Positions 6,439 through 12,022 of a DNA stretch of 12,022 bases are shown here, piece by piece. Where the stretch lies: contig JASIEC010000136.1 in NCBI GenBank assembly GCA_030046135.1, positions 1 to 12,022 of the forward strand. The letters are read 5' to 3'. The notes beneath the pieces were generated by a model. It had not been told where the DNA came from. It was given only the letters and a program-made list of their open reading frames with translations, and did not search any database. A program made the translations under genes and the position numbers. The DNA comes from Thermoplasmata archaeon. Lineage in GTDB: Archaea; Thermoplasmatota; Thermoplasmata; Lutacidiplasmatales; UBA184. Positions within the stretch are counted from its first letter, which is position 1; every line of letters starts with the position of its first letter.

Positions 6439-7010
6439 GCCGCCCCCGCCTTCCAGCCGCGGTAGAGCTCGTGCGGCACCGCGAGGTGGTCGAGGACCTT
6501 CCCCGCGACGAAGTTCGTCACGTCCTCGACCGTCGCGGGATGCAGGTAGTAGGCGGGCGACGGGGGGAGGATGACGACCCCCTGCCGGCTGAGGGAGGCG
6601 AGGTGCTCGAGGAGCGTCGTGGGGAACGGCGTCTCGCGGGGGACGAGGACGAGCGGCCGACGCTCCTTGAGATGGACGAGGGCCGCGCGGGTGAGGAGCG
6701 TGTCGGCGAGACCGAGGGCGATCTTCGCCGCGGTGGTGTCCGAGCAGGGAACGACGACCATCCCGCGCGTCCGCCGGGAGCCGCTCGCGATCGGGGCGGT
6801 GAAGTCGGAGTCCGCGTAGCGGTGCGCCACGAGCGCGTCGAGCTCCCGGTCGCTCCGTCCGGCCTCCTCGGCCAGGACGGCCCGGGCCCCGTCCGAGACG
6901 ACGAGCGAGACCGGCACGCGCGCGTCCCGGAGCGCTTCGAGGACGCGGACGGCGATCGGAGCCCCGCTCGCCCCGCTGACTCCGACGACGATCGGGGGCT
7001 GCTCCTCCAC
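6435..7010 (-). CDS. ubiX: Flavin prenyltransferase UbiX
   Basis: UbiX joins a dimethylallyl group to FMN to make prenylated FMN, the cofactor of UbiD-family (de)carboxylases. The 191-residue product has the normal length. It shows the flavin-binding GVSGASGAP (10-18), the VVPCSDTTAAKIALGLADTL stretch, the RAALVHLKERRPLVLVPRETPF segment, and a C-terminal PPSPAYYLHPATVEDVTNFVAGKVLDHL. The GTG start at 7010 is chosen because the first strand begins a few residues later and GGAG lies 7 nt upstream. It heads a chain of 4-nt-overlapping genes and is transcribed away from the thiolase gene across a 68-nt gap. No UbiD partner is in the window. Candidate partners elsewhere include the anhydromevalonate-phosphate decarboxylase of the archaeal mevalonate pathway or menaquinone-related decarboxylases. 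Confidence 0.93.
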   Translation of the reverse strand: MEEQPPIVVGVSGASGAPIAVRVLEALRDARVPVSLVVSDGARAVLAEEAGRSDRELDALVAHRYADSDFTAPIASGSRRTRGMVVVPCSDTTAAKIALGLADTLLTRAALVHLKERRPLVLVPRETPFPTTLLEHLASLSRQGVVILPPSPAYYLHPATVEDVTNFVAGKVLDHLAVPHELYRGWKAGAA

Positions 7011-7078
7011 GACGGCTCTCCGCCCTTAAATCGCCGGAACGGGTAGGGCGTTAAGAGGGTTCGCGGGGCGGGTCGGAC
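7011..7078. promoter_or_regulatory. Divergent promoter region between ubiX and thiolase genes
   Basis: This 68-bp gap has two A/T islands. CGTTAAGAG at 7049-7057 is centred about 26 nt before the thiolase GTG, the spacing of a leaderless archaeal promoter. Read on the minus strand the same TTAA would place a start about 16 nt before ubiX, leaving room for the GGAG ribosome-binding stretch. A second island, ATTTAAGGG on the minus strand (7031-7023), lies too close to the ubiX GTG to serve it alone. Assignment is by position and composition only. Confidence 0.5.
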
Positions 7079-8242
7079 GTGGAGCACCGAGCGGCGATCG
7101 TCGGCGCGGGCCACACCCGCTTCGGGGTCCTCGACGAGGGTCCCCGGCGCCTCGTAGGGTCGGCGATCGACCTCGCGGTCGCGAGCGTGGACCGCGGCTT
7201 CGATCGCGCGGGCCTCGACGCGGCGTACCTCGCGACGATCGGCTTCGGCGGCTGGCAGATCGGGAACTCCTCGGCGATGCTCGCCGAGGAGGCCGGCGCC
7301 CCCGGGGTGCCGGCGGTCCGCGTGGAGAACGCCTGCGCCTCGGGTGGGTTCGCCCTCCACCAGGCGGTCCGCGCCGTCGCGTCGGGCTCGGCGGAGCTCG
7401 CGCTCGTCGTCGGTGTCGAGAAGATGACCGACGTCTCGAACGCCCGGCGGCGGTTCTGGCTGGGCGTCTCGGGCGATACGGCCTGGGAGCGCCAGGCCGG
7501 GCTCACGTTCGCCGGGGTCTACGGGATGATCGCCTCGCGCTACCTCGATCTCTACCGCGCCCCTCGCGAGGCGCTCGCGGAGGTCGCCGTGAAAAACCAC
7601 GCGAACGGCGCCCTCAACCCGAACGCCCACTTCCGAAAGGCGGTCACCCGCGAGCAGTCGGCGGCCGCGCCGAGGGTCGCCGACCCCCTGGGCGTCCTCG
7701 ACTGCTGTCCGGTGAGCGACGGGGCGGCGGCGTTGATCGTGACGTCGCCGGCCGCGGCCCGTCGGTTCACCGACACCCCGGTCTGGATCGACGGGATCGG
7801 GGCCGGGTCCGACCGGCTCGCCGTCCAGGAGCGGGAGGAGCCGAGCCGGTTCGACGCGAGCTCCCGCGCCGCCGAGGCGGCGCTCCGCGACGCCGGGTGG
7901 GAGCGGAAAGGGATCTCCTTCCTCGAGCTCCACGACTGCTTCACCATCGCCGAGCTCCTCGCGCTGGAGGACTTGGGCTTCGCCGGCCGTGGCACCGCGG
8001 CCGCTCTCACGCTCTCGGGCGCGACCCGACGCGACGGCGCCCTCCCCGTCAACCCCGACGGCGGCCTCAAGGCGAAGGGCCACCCGATCGGTGCGACCGG
8101 GGTCTCGCAGGCCCACGAGGTGTTCCTCCAGCTGCGGGGCGCGGCGGGCCCCCGGCAGATCCCCGGGGCGACGCGCGCCCTGACGCACAACGTGGGCGGC
8201 GCGGGAGCGACGGCCGCCGTCACGCTCTTCTCCGGGGGTTAG
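7079..8242 (+). CDS. Thiolase family protein (acetyl-CoA C-acetyltransferase type)
   Basis: A 387-residue archaeal-type thiolase, expected to act in the cytoplasm on acyl-CoA: acetoacetyl-CoA formation for the mevalonate pathway or acyl-CoA degradation. The nucleophile is Cys86 in RVENACASGG. Further landmarks are VVGVEKMTD, the CPVSDGAAALIV stretch, the HDCFTIAE motif, the proton-handling His in GGLKAKGHPIGATG, and HNVGGAGATAAVT at the C-terminus. These place it among the non-decarboxylating thiolases of archaea that lack the large lid loop of bacterial PhaA. The GTG at 7079 lies about 26 nt after a TATA-like island, consistent with leaderless translation. The DUF35-type gene begins 4 nt after its stop. 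In archaea, thiolase, DUF35 protein and HMG-CoA synthase form a complex; the synthase gene is not adjacent here. The exact substrate cannot be told from sequence. Confidence 0.92.
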   Translation: MEHRAAIVGAGHTRFGVLDEGPRRLVGSAIDLAVASVDRGFDRAGLDAAYLATIGFGGWQIGNSSAMLAEEAGAPGVPAVRVENACASGGFALHQAVRAVASGSAELALVVGVEKMTDVSNARRRFWLGVSGDTAWERQAGLTFAGVYGMIASRYLDLYRAPREALAEVAVKNHANGALNPNAHFRKAVTREQSAAAPRVADPLGVLDCCPVSDGAAALIVTSPAAARRFTDTPVWIDGIGAGSDRLAVQEREEPSRFDASSRAAEAALRDAGWERKGISFLELHDCFTIAELLALEDLGFAGRGTAAALTLSGATRRDGALPVNPDGGLKAKGHPIGATGVSQAHEVFLQLRGAAGPRQIPGATRALTHNVGGAGATAAVTLFSGG

Positions 8243-8246
8243 GACC

Positions 8247-9290
8247 GTGGGGCACGTTCTTCGGGCGGCCGCGTACCGCCCCCGCTGGACCGACGGCTCC
8301 CGCCGGGTCGTCGGACCCGACGAGGACTCCCTTACGCTCCTCGCGGCTGCGCTCGAAGCCGCGCTCGAGGGGTCCGCGGATTCCCGGCCTTGCTCGATCC
8401 GGGTCCTCGGGGCCCCGATCGCGGGCCTGGACGACGGGGCGCTCTCCGCGCTCCTAGGACGGGAGGTCACCCTGCAAGGGCCCGACGACGGCGTGCGGGG
8501 CCTGGGCGGGGCGCTCGCTTCAGCGCGGGAAGGTACGAGCCCCGAACTGGTCGCCGCGGTTCGACTCGCCGACGAAGGGGCCCTGTCGAGCCCGGGAGCT
8601 CCCCCCGACGACGCGGCGATCGCGCTCCTCGTGGACGGGCCGCGGGGGGTGGCGGAGTCTTCGTCGAGTTCTCCGGAGCTGTTCGGCGACACCTCCTCTC
8701 CGGTCGGGGACGCGTTCGCCGCGTACCGAGCGTCCCACACTCCGACGCCCTCGGGCTCGTGGGTCGGGGACTGGGCCGACGCCCCTCGCGAAGGTCTCCG
8801 CTCAAGGACCCCGGGCTCCCGGCCCCCGGATCCTCCCCCGATGCAGCGTTCGGAGGGCGCCTACGTTCCGAAACCGCGGTACCTCGAGAGCCTCCGGAGC
8901 CGATGGGGATTCCTCGCCGAGCGGTGCGCCGCCTGCGGGCGGACGACGTTCCCGGAGGGGGGCCGATGCCGGACGTGCGGCCGCACCGACCGGCTGGAGA
9001 CGGTCCGGCTTCCCAAGAACGGAGGGAAGGTCGTCGCCCGCACCTGGATCGGCGCGGGGGGTCAGCCGACGGAGTTCGATCCCCAGGTCGAGGGGGCGGG
9101 GGCGTACGGCGTGGTCTTGGTCGACCTCCTGCCCGGGATCCGCGCGACGCTCATGGTCGCCGACGCGGGCGCGGAGGAGATCGCGATCGGGCGGACGGTC
9201 TCGACCCGCCTCCGACGCCTCTACGCGATCGACGGGGAGTGGCGCTACGGCCGGAAGGCCACCCCGGAGCCGACTCGCACACCGCGCTAG
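8247..9290 (+). CDS. DUF35 Zn-ribbon/OB-fold acyl-CoA-associated protein with long N-terminal extension
   Basis: A 347-residue protein. The C-terminal ~135 residues are a DUF35 module: a helix (YLESLRSRWGFLAE, 212-225), a rubredoxin-like zinc ribbon C227-AA-C230 ... C241-RT-C244, and an OB fold (about 252-335) with VARTWIGAGGQPTEF, YGVVLVDLLPG and a C-terminal RRLYAIDGEWRYG. DUF35 proteins hold thiolase and HMG-CoA synthase together and pass acyl-CoA between them. Residues 1-200 are extra. They show alternating helix/strand sequence (DSLTLLAAALEAALEG, VRGLGGALASAREG, LVAAVRLADEG, DDAAIALLVDG) that resembles a worn thiolase-fold/HMG-CoA-synthase N-terminal half without a nucleophilic Cys (inference). 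A Ser/Pro-rich linker (about 135-200) follows. GTG start 4 nt after the thiolase stop; certainly one operon. A scaffold role is likely. Confidence 0.85.
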   Translation: MGHVLRAAAYRPRWTDGSRRVVGPDEDSLTLLAAALEAALEGSADSRPCSIRVLGAPIAGLDDGALSALLGREVTLQGPDDGVRGLGGALASAREGTSPELVAAVRLADEGALSSPGAPPDDAAIALLVDGPRGVAESSSSSPELFGDTSSPVGDAFAAYRASHTPTPSGSWVGDWADAPREGLRSRTPGSRPPDPPPMQRSEGAYVPKPRYLESLRSRWGFLAERCAACGRTTFPEGGRCRTCGRTDRLETVRLPKNGGKVVARTWIGAGGQPTEFDPQVEGAGAYGVVLVDLLPGIRATLMVADAGAEEIAIGRTVSTRLRRLYAIDGEWRYGRKATPEPTRTPR

Positions 9291-9330
9291 GGAAGGGCTT
9301 CGCGGGCGGTCTCTCGGAGAAGCTCGGCAC

Positions 9331-9340
9331 CGCTAAGTAG
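9331..9340 (+). promoter_or_regulatory. Weak TATA-like element before the M13 peptidase gene
   Basis: CGCTAAGTAG is the only A/T-rich spot in the 81-nt gap between the DUF35 gene and the peptidase gene. It lies about 36 nt before the ATG at 9372, which would give a leader of roughly 10 nt. The match to an archaeal TATA box is poor, and readthrough from the thiolase operon is equally possible. Confidence 0.25.
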
Positions 9341-9371
9341 CCTCCCGCTCCCTGACGGCGACGGCCCCGGG

Positions 9372-11393
9372 ATGGTCGGCAAACCTCGCACCTCAGCCCG
9401 CGTGGGGAAGGGCGGCCGGCAGGCGACCTCGCTCCCCCCCGTGCCCCGGTTTTCGGTGGCGTACATGGACCGCTCGGTCGACCCCGCGCGGGACTTCTAC
9501 GACTTCGCCACCGGAGGGTGGAGGCGGGCGAACCCGATCCCCGCCGACAAGGTCGACTGGAACGCGTTCTGGGAGCTCCGGGAGCGCAACGCGCTGCTGC
9601 TGCGTTCGGTGGCCGAGCGCGCGAGGGAGGGGCCCGGGCGCCGGACCCCTCGACGGGTCGTGGCGGACCTGTACGCGGCCGCCGTGGCGATGGGCCCCCG
9701 GAACCGGCGCGGCTTCGGGCCGATCCGGAAGGACGCGGGCCGGATCGCGCGGCTTCGCTCGACCGGGGAGCTGTTCCGACTTCTGGCGGAGCTCCACACG
9801 GACGGGGTCTCGGGCCTGTTCGAGGCCCTCTCCTCCCCGGACCGAAAGAAGAGCGACCGCTACGCCTTCTACCTCTGGCAGGGGGGCCTCGCGCTCCCCG
9901 ACCGCGACTACTACCTCCTCCCGACGTTCGAGAAGGTGCGGGAGGAGTACCGGGCGCACATCGCTCGCCTGGAGAAGCTCTCGGGGGCCACGCCCGCCTC
10001 GGCCCGGCACCGGGCCGCGGTCGTCCTCGACCTCGAGACGGAGCTCGCCCGGGCGAGCCGGTCCCGGGCGGAGGAGCGGGACGTCCTCGCGAACTACCAC
10101 CGCTACGAGCGTCGCGAGCTCTACGAGAAGTTCCCCCACCTTCCCTGGAAGGAGTACCTCGGGTCCCTCGGTCTCGCCGCCGTCGACTACGTCGTCGTCG
10201 GCCAGCCCGAGTTCTTCGAAGGGCTCGCGTCGCTCCTCCGCTCGAGGCCGCTCGACGAGTGGAAGACGTACCTCACCTGGCACCTCCTCCACACCGCCGC
10301 CCCCGAGCTGCACGACGCGGCCGTCGACGAGAACTTCGTCTTCTTCCGCCGGGCCCTCCAGGGACAGAAGGAGCCCGAGCCGGCCTGGCGCCTCGCCGTC
10401 CGCACCGTCGACGTGCACGCCGGGGAGGCGCTCGGCGAGCTGTTCGTTGCCGAGCACTTCTCCCCGGCGAGCCGGGCGCGGGTGGCGGAGCTGATCTCCG
10501 ACCTCCGCGGCGTGTTCACCGATCGGCTCCGGACCCTCGGGTGGATGACGGAGGCGACCCGACGCAAGGCGCTCGCGAAGTTCGCCCGGTTCGAGGCGAG
10601 GATCGGCCACCCCGATCGGTACCGCGAGTACTCGGCGCTCACGACCTCCCCGCGCGACCACTTCGGCAACGTTCGCAGAGCCCGCGCGTTCGAGTCGCGG
10701 CGCCGACTGGATCGGGTCGGAGCCCCGGTCGACCGCGCGGAGTGGGAGATGACGCCGCCGACCGTCAACGCCTACTTCAATCCCTCCCAGAACGAGATCT
10801 TCTTCCCGGCCGGGATCCTCCAGCCGCCGTTCTTCGACCCGGACGCCGACGAGGCGGTCAACTACGGCGGGATCGGCTGCGTCATCGGCCACGAGATCAC
10901 CCACGGCTACGACGACCAAGGTCGGCGGTTCGACGAGGACGGGAACCTCAAGGACTGGTGGACGCCGACCGACGAGAAGGAGTTCCTCGCCCGCGCGAAA
11001 GGGATCGTCGCGCAGTACTCGGCCGCCGAACCCCTGCCGGGCTCGCACATCAACGGGGAGCTCACGCTCGGGGAGAACATCGCGGACTTCGGGGGCGTGA
11101 GCCTCGCGTTCGATGCGCTCCAGCGCCGCCTCGCCCGGGAGCCTTCGCTCCGGCGGACGATCGACGGGCTCTCGCCGGAGCAGCGGTTCTTCCTCTCCTA
11201 CGGCCAGATCTGGCGCCAGAACTGCCGCGAGGAGGAGCTCCGCCGGCGGCTCACCGTCGATCCGCACTCCCCGGGACGGTTCCGTGTCGAGATCCCGCTG
11301 CGCAACCTCCCGAGCTTCCGCGAGGCGTTCTCGATCCCGGGCGGGCCGGCCGCGCCGGGGTCCGGGCGCGGAGCCCCGGTCGCGATCTGGTAG
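9372..11393 (+). CDS. M13 family zinc metallopeptidase (neprilysin/PepO type)
   Basis: A 673-residue zinc endopeptidase acting on oligopeptides. The N-terminal M13 domain begins at DPARDFYDFATGGWRRANPIPAD (about 37-59). The catalytic domain has NAYFNP (466-471; substrate-binding Asn-Ala), FFPAGILQPPFF, the zinc motif HEITH (His507, Glu508, His511) and GENIADFGG (Glu568 third ligand, Asp572). All catalytic residues are present and length matches PepO-like enzymes. The protein has no signal peptide or membrane anchor, so it is probably cytoplasmic, as in bacterial PepO, unlike membrane-bound neprilysin. The C-terminus ends in Trp like other M13 proteins but lacks the usual preceding Cys. The ATG at 9372 gives a basic 32-residue leader; the ATG encoding Met33, just before the conserved domain, is the alternative start. 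The antisense strand is open for over 600 codons, which is only a GC effect. Confidence 0.93.
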   Translation: MVGKPRTSARVGKGGRQATSLPPVPRFSVAYMDRSVDPARDFYDFATGGWRRANPIPADKVDWNAFWELRERNALLLRSVAERAREGPGRRTPRRVVADLYAAAVAMGPRNRRGFGPIRKDAGRIARLRSTGELFRLLAELHTDGVSGLFEALSSPDRKKSDRYAFYLWQGGLALPDRDYYLLPTFEKVREEYRAHIARLEKLSGATPASARHRAAVVLDLETELARASRSRAEERDVLANYHRYERRELYEKFPHLPWKEYLGSLGLAAVDYVVVGQPEFFEGLASLLRSRPLDEWKTYLTWHLLHTAAPELHDAAVDENFVFFRRALQGQKEPEPAWRLAVRTVDVHAGEALGELFVAEHFSPASRARVAELISDLRGVFTDRLRTLGWMTEATRRKALAKFARFEARIGHPDRYREYSALTTSPRDHFGNVRRARAFESRRRLDRVGAPVDRAEWEMTPPTVNAYFNPSQNEIFFPAGILQPPFFDPDADEAVNYGGIGCVIGHEITHGYDDQGRRFDEDGNLKDWWTPTDEKEFLARAKGIVAQYSAAEPLPGSHINGELTLGENIADFGGVSLAFDALQRRLAREPSLRRTIDGLSPEQRFFLSYGQIWRQNCREEELRRRLTVDPHSPGRFRVEIPLRNLPSFREAFSIPGGPAAPGSGRGAPVAIW

Positions 11394-11436
11394 ATGGCGG
11401 CCCCCGTTCGGGCCCCGTTCCGCGGATCGTGAAGGA

Positions 11437-11658
11437 CTAGGCGAATCCGGGCGGCTCGTTGCCGGACTTGCGGGCCTCGCCGCGCCCGTACGGCTCCGCG
11501 GCGATCCCGAGGTGCGTCGCGATCATCCGGAACGTCGCGACGAGCTGGTTGATCGCCTGGGCCATCTCCTGCTGCTCCGCCCGGAGCGCCCGAAGCTCGT
11601 CCCGAAGCGCCCGGAGCTCGGCGTCACCGCCTCCCTTCGCCGTCTCGTGAGATGCCAT
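11437..11658 (-). CDS. Small coiled-coil protein, unknown function
   Basis: A 73-residue acidic/basic protein. Residues 14-45 (ELRALRDELRALRAEQQEMA and onward) form clear heptad-like repeats with Leu, Ala and Met at core positions, so it should form a helical dimer or bundle. A short glycine- and charge-rich tail follows. The ATG at 11658 has GAGG 5 nt upstream and a weak TATA-like AGGTAATCTA 33-42 nt upstream (minus strand, 11700-11691). It converges on the M13 peptidase gene with a 43-nt gap and diverges from the PadR gene. Regular heptads and a plausible start support a real gene, but I recognise no family. The name would be hypothetical; a partner or target of the divergent PadR regulator is possible only by position. 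Confidence 0.65.
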   Translation of the reverse strand: MASHETAKGGGDAELRALRDELRALRAEQQEMAQAINQLVATFRMIATHLGIAAEPYGRGEARKSGNEPPGFA

Positions 11659-11690
11659 CGATGCCTCGGTCGCGGGCCATCCGACGGGCC

Positions 11691-11700
11691 TAGATTACCT
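11691..11700 (-). promoter_or_regulatory. Weak TATA-like element for the small coiled-coil gene
   Basis: On the minus strand AGGTAATCTA lies 33-42 nt upstream of the ATG at 11658, giving a predicted leader of about 11 nt that includes a GAGG ribosome-binding stretch. The A/T content contrasts with its surroundings, but the match to a consensus TATA box is only moderate. Confidence 0.3.
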
Positions 11701-11752
11701 CGCGAGCGCGACGCGGGGATGCCACGACGGGCCGCGGCCACGGCCGGCAACC

Positions 11753-11760
11753 GATATATG
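11753..11760 (+). promoter_or_regulatory. TATA box of the PadR-family regulator gene
   Basis: GATATATG, the best TATA-box match in the window, is centred about 34 nt before the ATG at 11790. The predicted start of transcription, about 25-27 nt downstream, falls inside the palindrome at 11770-11785, so a protein bound there would block initiation. A CCGATAT half-site-like sequence overlaps the box itself (11751-11757). Confidence 0.65.
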
Positions 11761-11769
11761 GGAGTCGTT

Positions 11770-11791
11770 TTTCCGATATCGGAAATCCGAT
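11770..11791. promoter_or_regulatory. Palindromic operator at the PadR gene start (probable autoregulation)
   Basis: Positions 11770-11785 form a perfect 16-bp palindrome, TTTCCGATATCGGAAA. A further TCCGAT at 11786-11791 makes a second inverted repeat, ATCGGA-AA-TCCGAT (11778-11791), that runs into the ATG. Three alternating half-sites therefore lie between the TATA box and the start codon. Many PadR proteins repress their own genes through such sites, so autoregulation is likely. The binding protein has not been shown. Confidence 0.65.
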
Positions 11792-12022
11792 GTCGACCTG
11801 GGGAACTCCGTGGATGTCGCACCGCCGGCGGGGCCTCCGTCCCGCCGTCTGCCACTTGCTCGCCTCCGGTCCGAAGACCGGGGCCGAGATCATCGATTCG
11901 ATGGAGCGCATCAGCCGAGGCTGGTGGAGGCCGTCGCCGGGGTCGGTGTACCCGCTGCTCGAGGAGATGGCCGCCGAAGGCGTCCTCCGCCGTCACGAGG
12001 ACGGGCGCTACGAGCTCACCGC
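11790..12022 (+). CDS. PadR-family transcriptional regulator, N-terminal part (3' end outside window)
   Basis: The visible 77 residues form a PadR winged helix-turn-helix: RRRGLRPAVCHLLASGPKTG leads into AEIIDSMERISRGWW and RPSPGSVYPLLEEMAAEGVL, then the wing RRHEDGRYELT. The signature SPGSVYPLLEEM is near canonical for PadR. The usual C-terminal dimerisation helix lies beyond the window. The ATG at 11790 is favoured by the TATA box; a second in-frame ATG at 11814 would remove an unusual MSTWGTPW leader and leave the operator wholly upstream. The palindrome before the gene is a likely own-operator. PadR proteins often respond to small aromatic or amphipathic ligands and control efflux or envelope genes; the ligand here is unknown. 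It is divergent from the small coiled-coil gene. Confidence 0.9.
   Translation, partial: MSTWGTPWMSHRRRGLRPAVCHLLASGPKTGAEIIDSMERISRGWWRPSPGSVYPLLEEMAAEGVLRRHEDGRYELT

Noticed and set aside
6518..8740. 740-codon minus-strand frame spanning ubiX, the thiolase gene and part of the DUF35 gene
   Set aside because: It lies in the wrong frame over ubiX and antisense to thiolase, has repetitive Arg/Ser-rich sequence and no start signals.
9393..11267. 624-codon open frame antisense to the M13 peptidase, and a 640-codon plus-strand frame at 9518-11440
   Set aside because: The M13 frame has all family motifs; the other two are compositionally biased shadows with no recognisable domain.
11399..11414. 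Hairpin GGCC-CCCG-TT-CGGG-CC between the convergent M13 and small coiled-coil genes as a terminator
   Set aside because: The stem is short and imperfect and no T-rich run follows; in DNA this GC-rich such hairpins are frequent by chance.
11690..11911. 73-codon minus-strand frame across the PadR promoter and gene start
   Set aside because: It overlaps the PadR helix-turn-helix and its promoter in antisense, has no start signals and no recognisable sequence.

Overview
The window is a gene-dense, very GC-rich stretch with almost uniform G/C third codon positions. It comes from an archaeon, most plausibly a high-GC member of the Thermoplasmatota or a related euryarchaeal lineage. The archaeal signs are a diphthine synthase (DphB), a stand-alone GMP synthase amidotransferase subunit (split GuaA), a thiolase next to a DUF35 Zn-ribbon/OB-fold gene, short TATA-like boxes about 25-35 bases upstream of starts with little or no leader, and exported domains rich in N-x-S/T sequons. 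The phylum is inference; the domain is well supported. By my start choices, 10 of the 14 genes whose starts lie in the window begin with GTG.

Region 1 (1-2834, + strand) is one tightly packed transcription unit: the 3' end of kdpB, kdpC, a tandem universal-stress-protein gene resembling the Kdp-linked KdpQ of haloarchaea, and dphB. No kdpD/kdpE follows kdpC. Region 2 (2831-7010, - strand) starts, in transcription order, with a 4-nt-overlapping chain: ubiX, a single-pass exported protein, a two-helix membrane protein, and guaA (subunit A). A separate TATA box then precedes a 520-residue Cys/His-containing protein of unknown function, and last comes a stand-alone, degenerate receiver-domain protein. 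Its stop codon and that of dphB share one CTAG.

Region 3 (7011-9290, + strand) starts at a 68-bp divergent promoter shared with ubiX. It holds a thiolase and a DUF35-type protein that carries about 200 extra N-terminal residues. This pair suggests acyl-CoA condensation, possibly the entry to the archaeal mevalonate pathway. UbiX makes prenyl-FMN, which the decarboxylase of the alternative archaeal mevalonate pathway needs, so the divergent pairing may be functional (inference).

Region 4 (9372-12022) has a full-length M13 (neprilysin/PepO-type) metallopeptidase without a signal peptide, a 73-residue coiled-coil protein on the opposite strand, and the 5' part of a PadR-family regulator running off the window end. 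The most interesting non-coding signal is an ATCGGA/TCCGAT inverted repeat. It lies directly before the start codon of both the PadR gene and the receiver-domain gene, about 8.5 kb apart, and suggests a small shared regulon. No tRNA, rRNA, CRISPR array, insertion sequence or intergenic stretch over 300 bases was seen.
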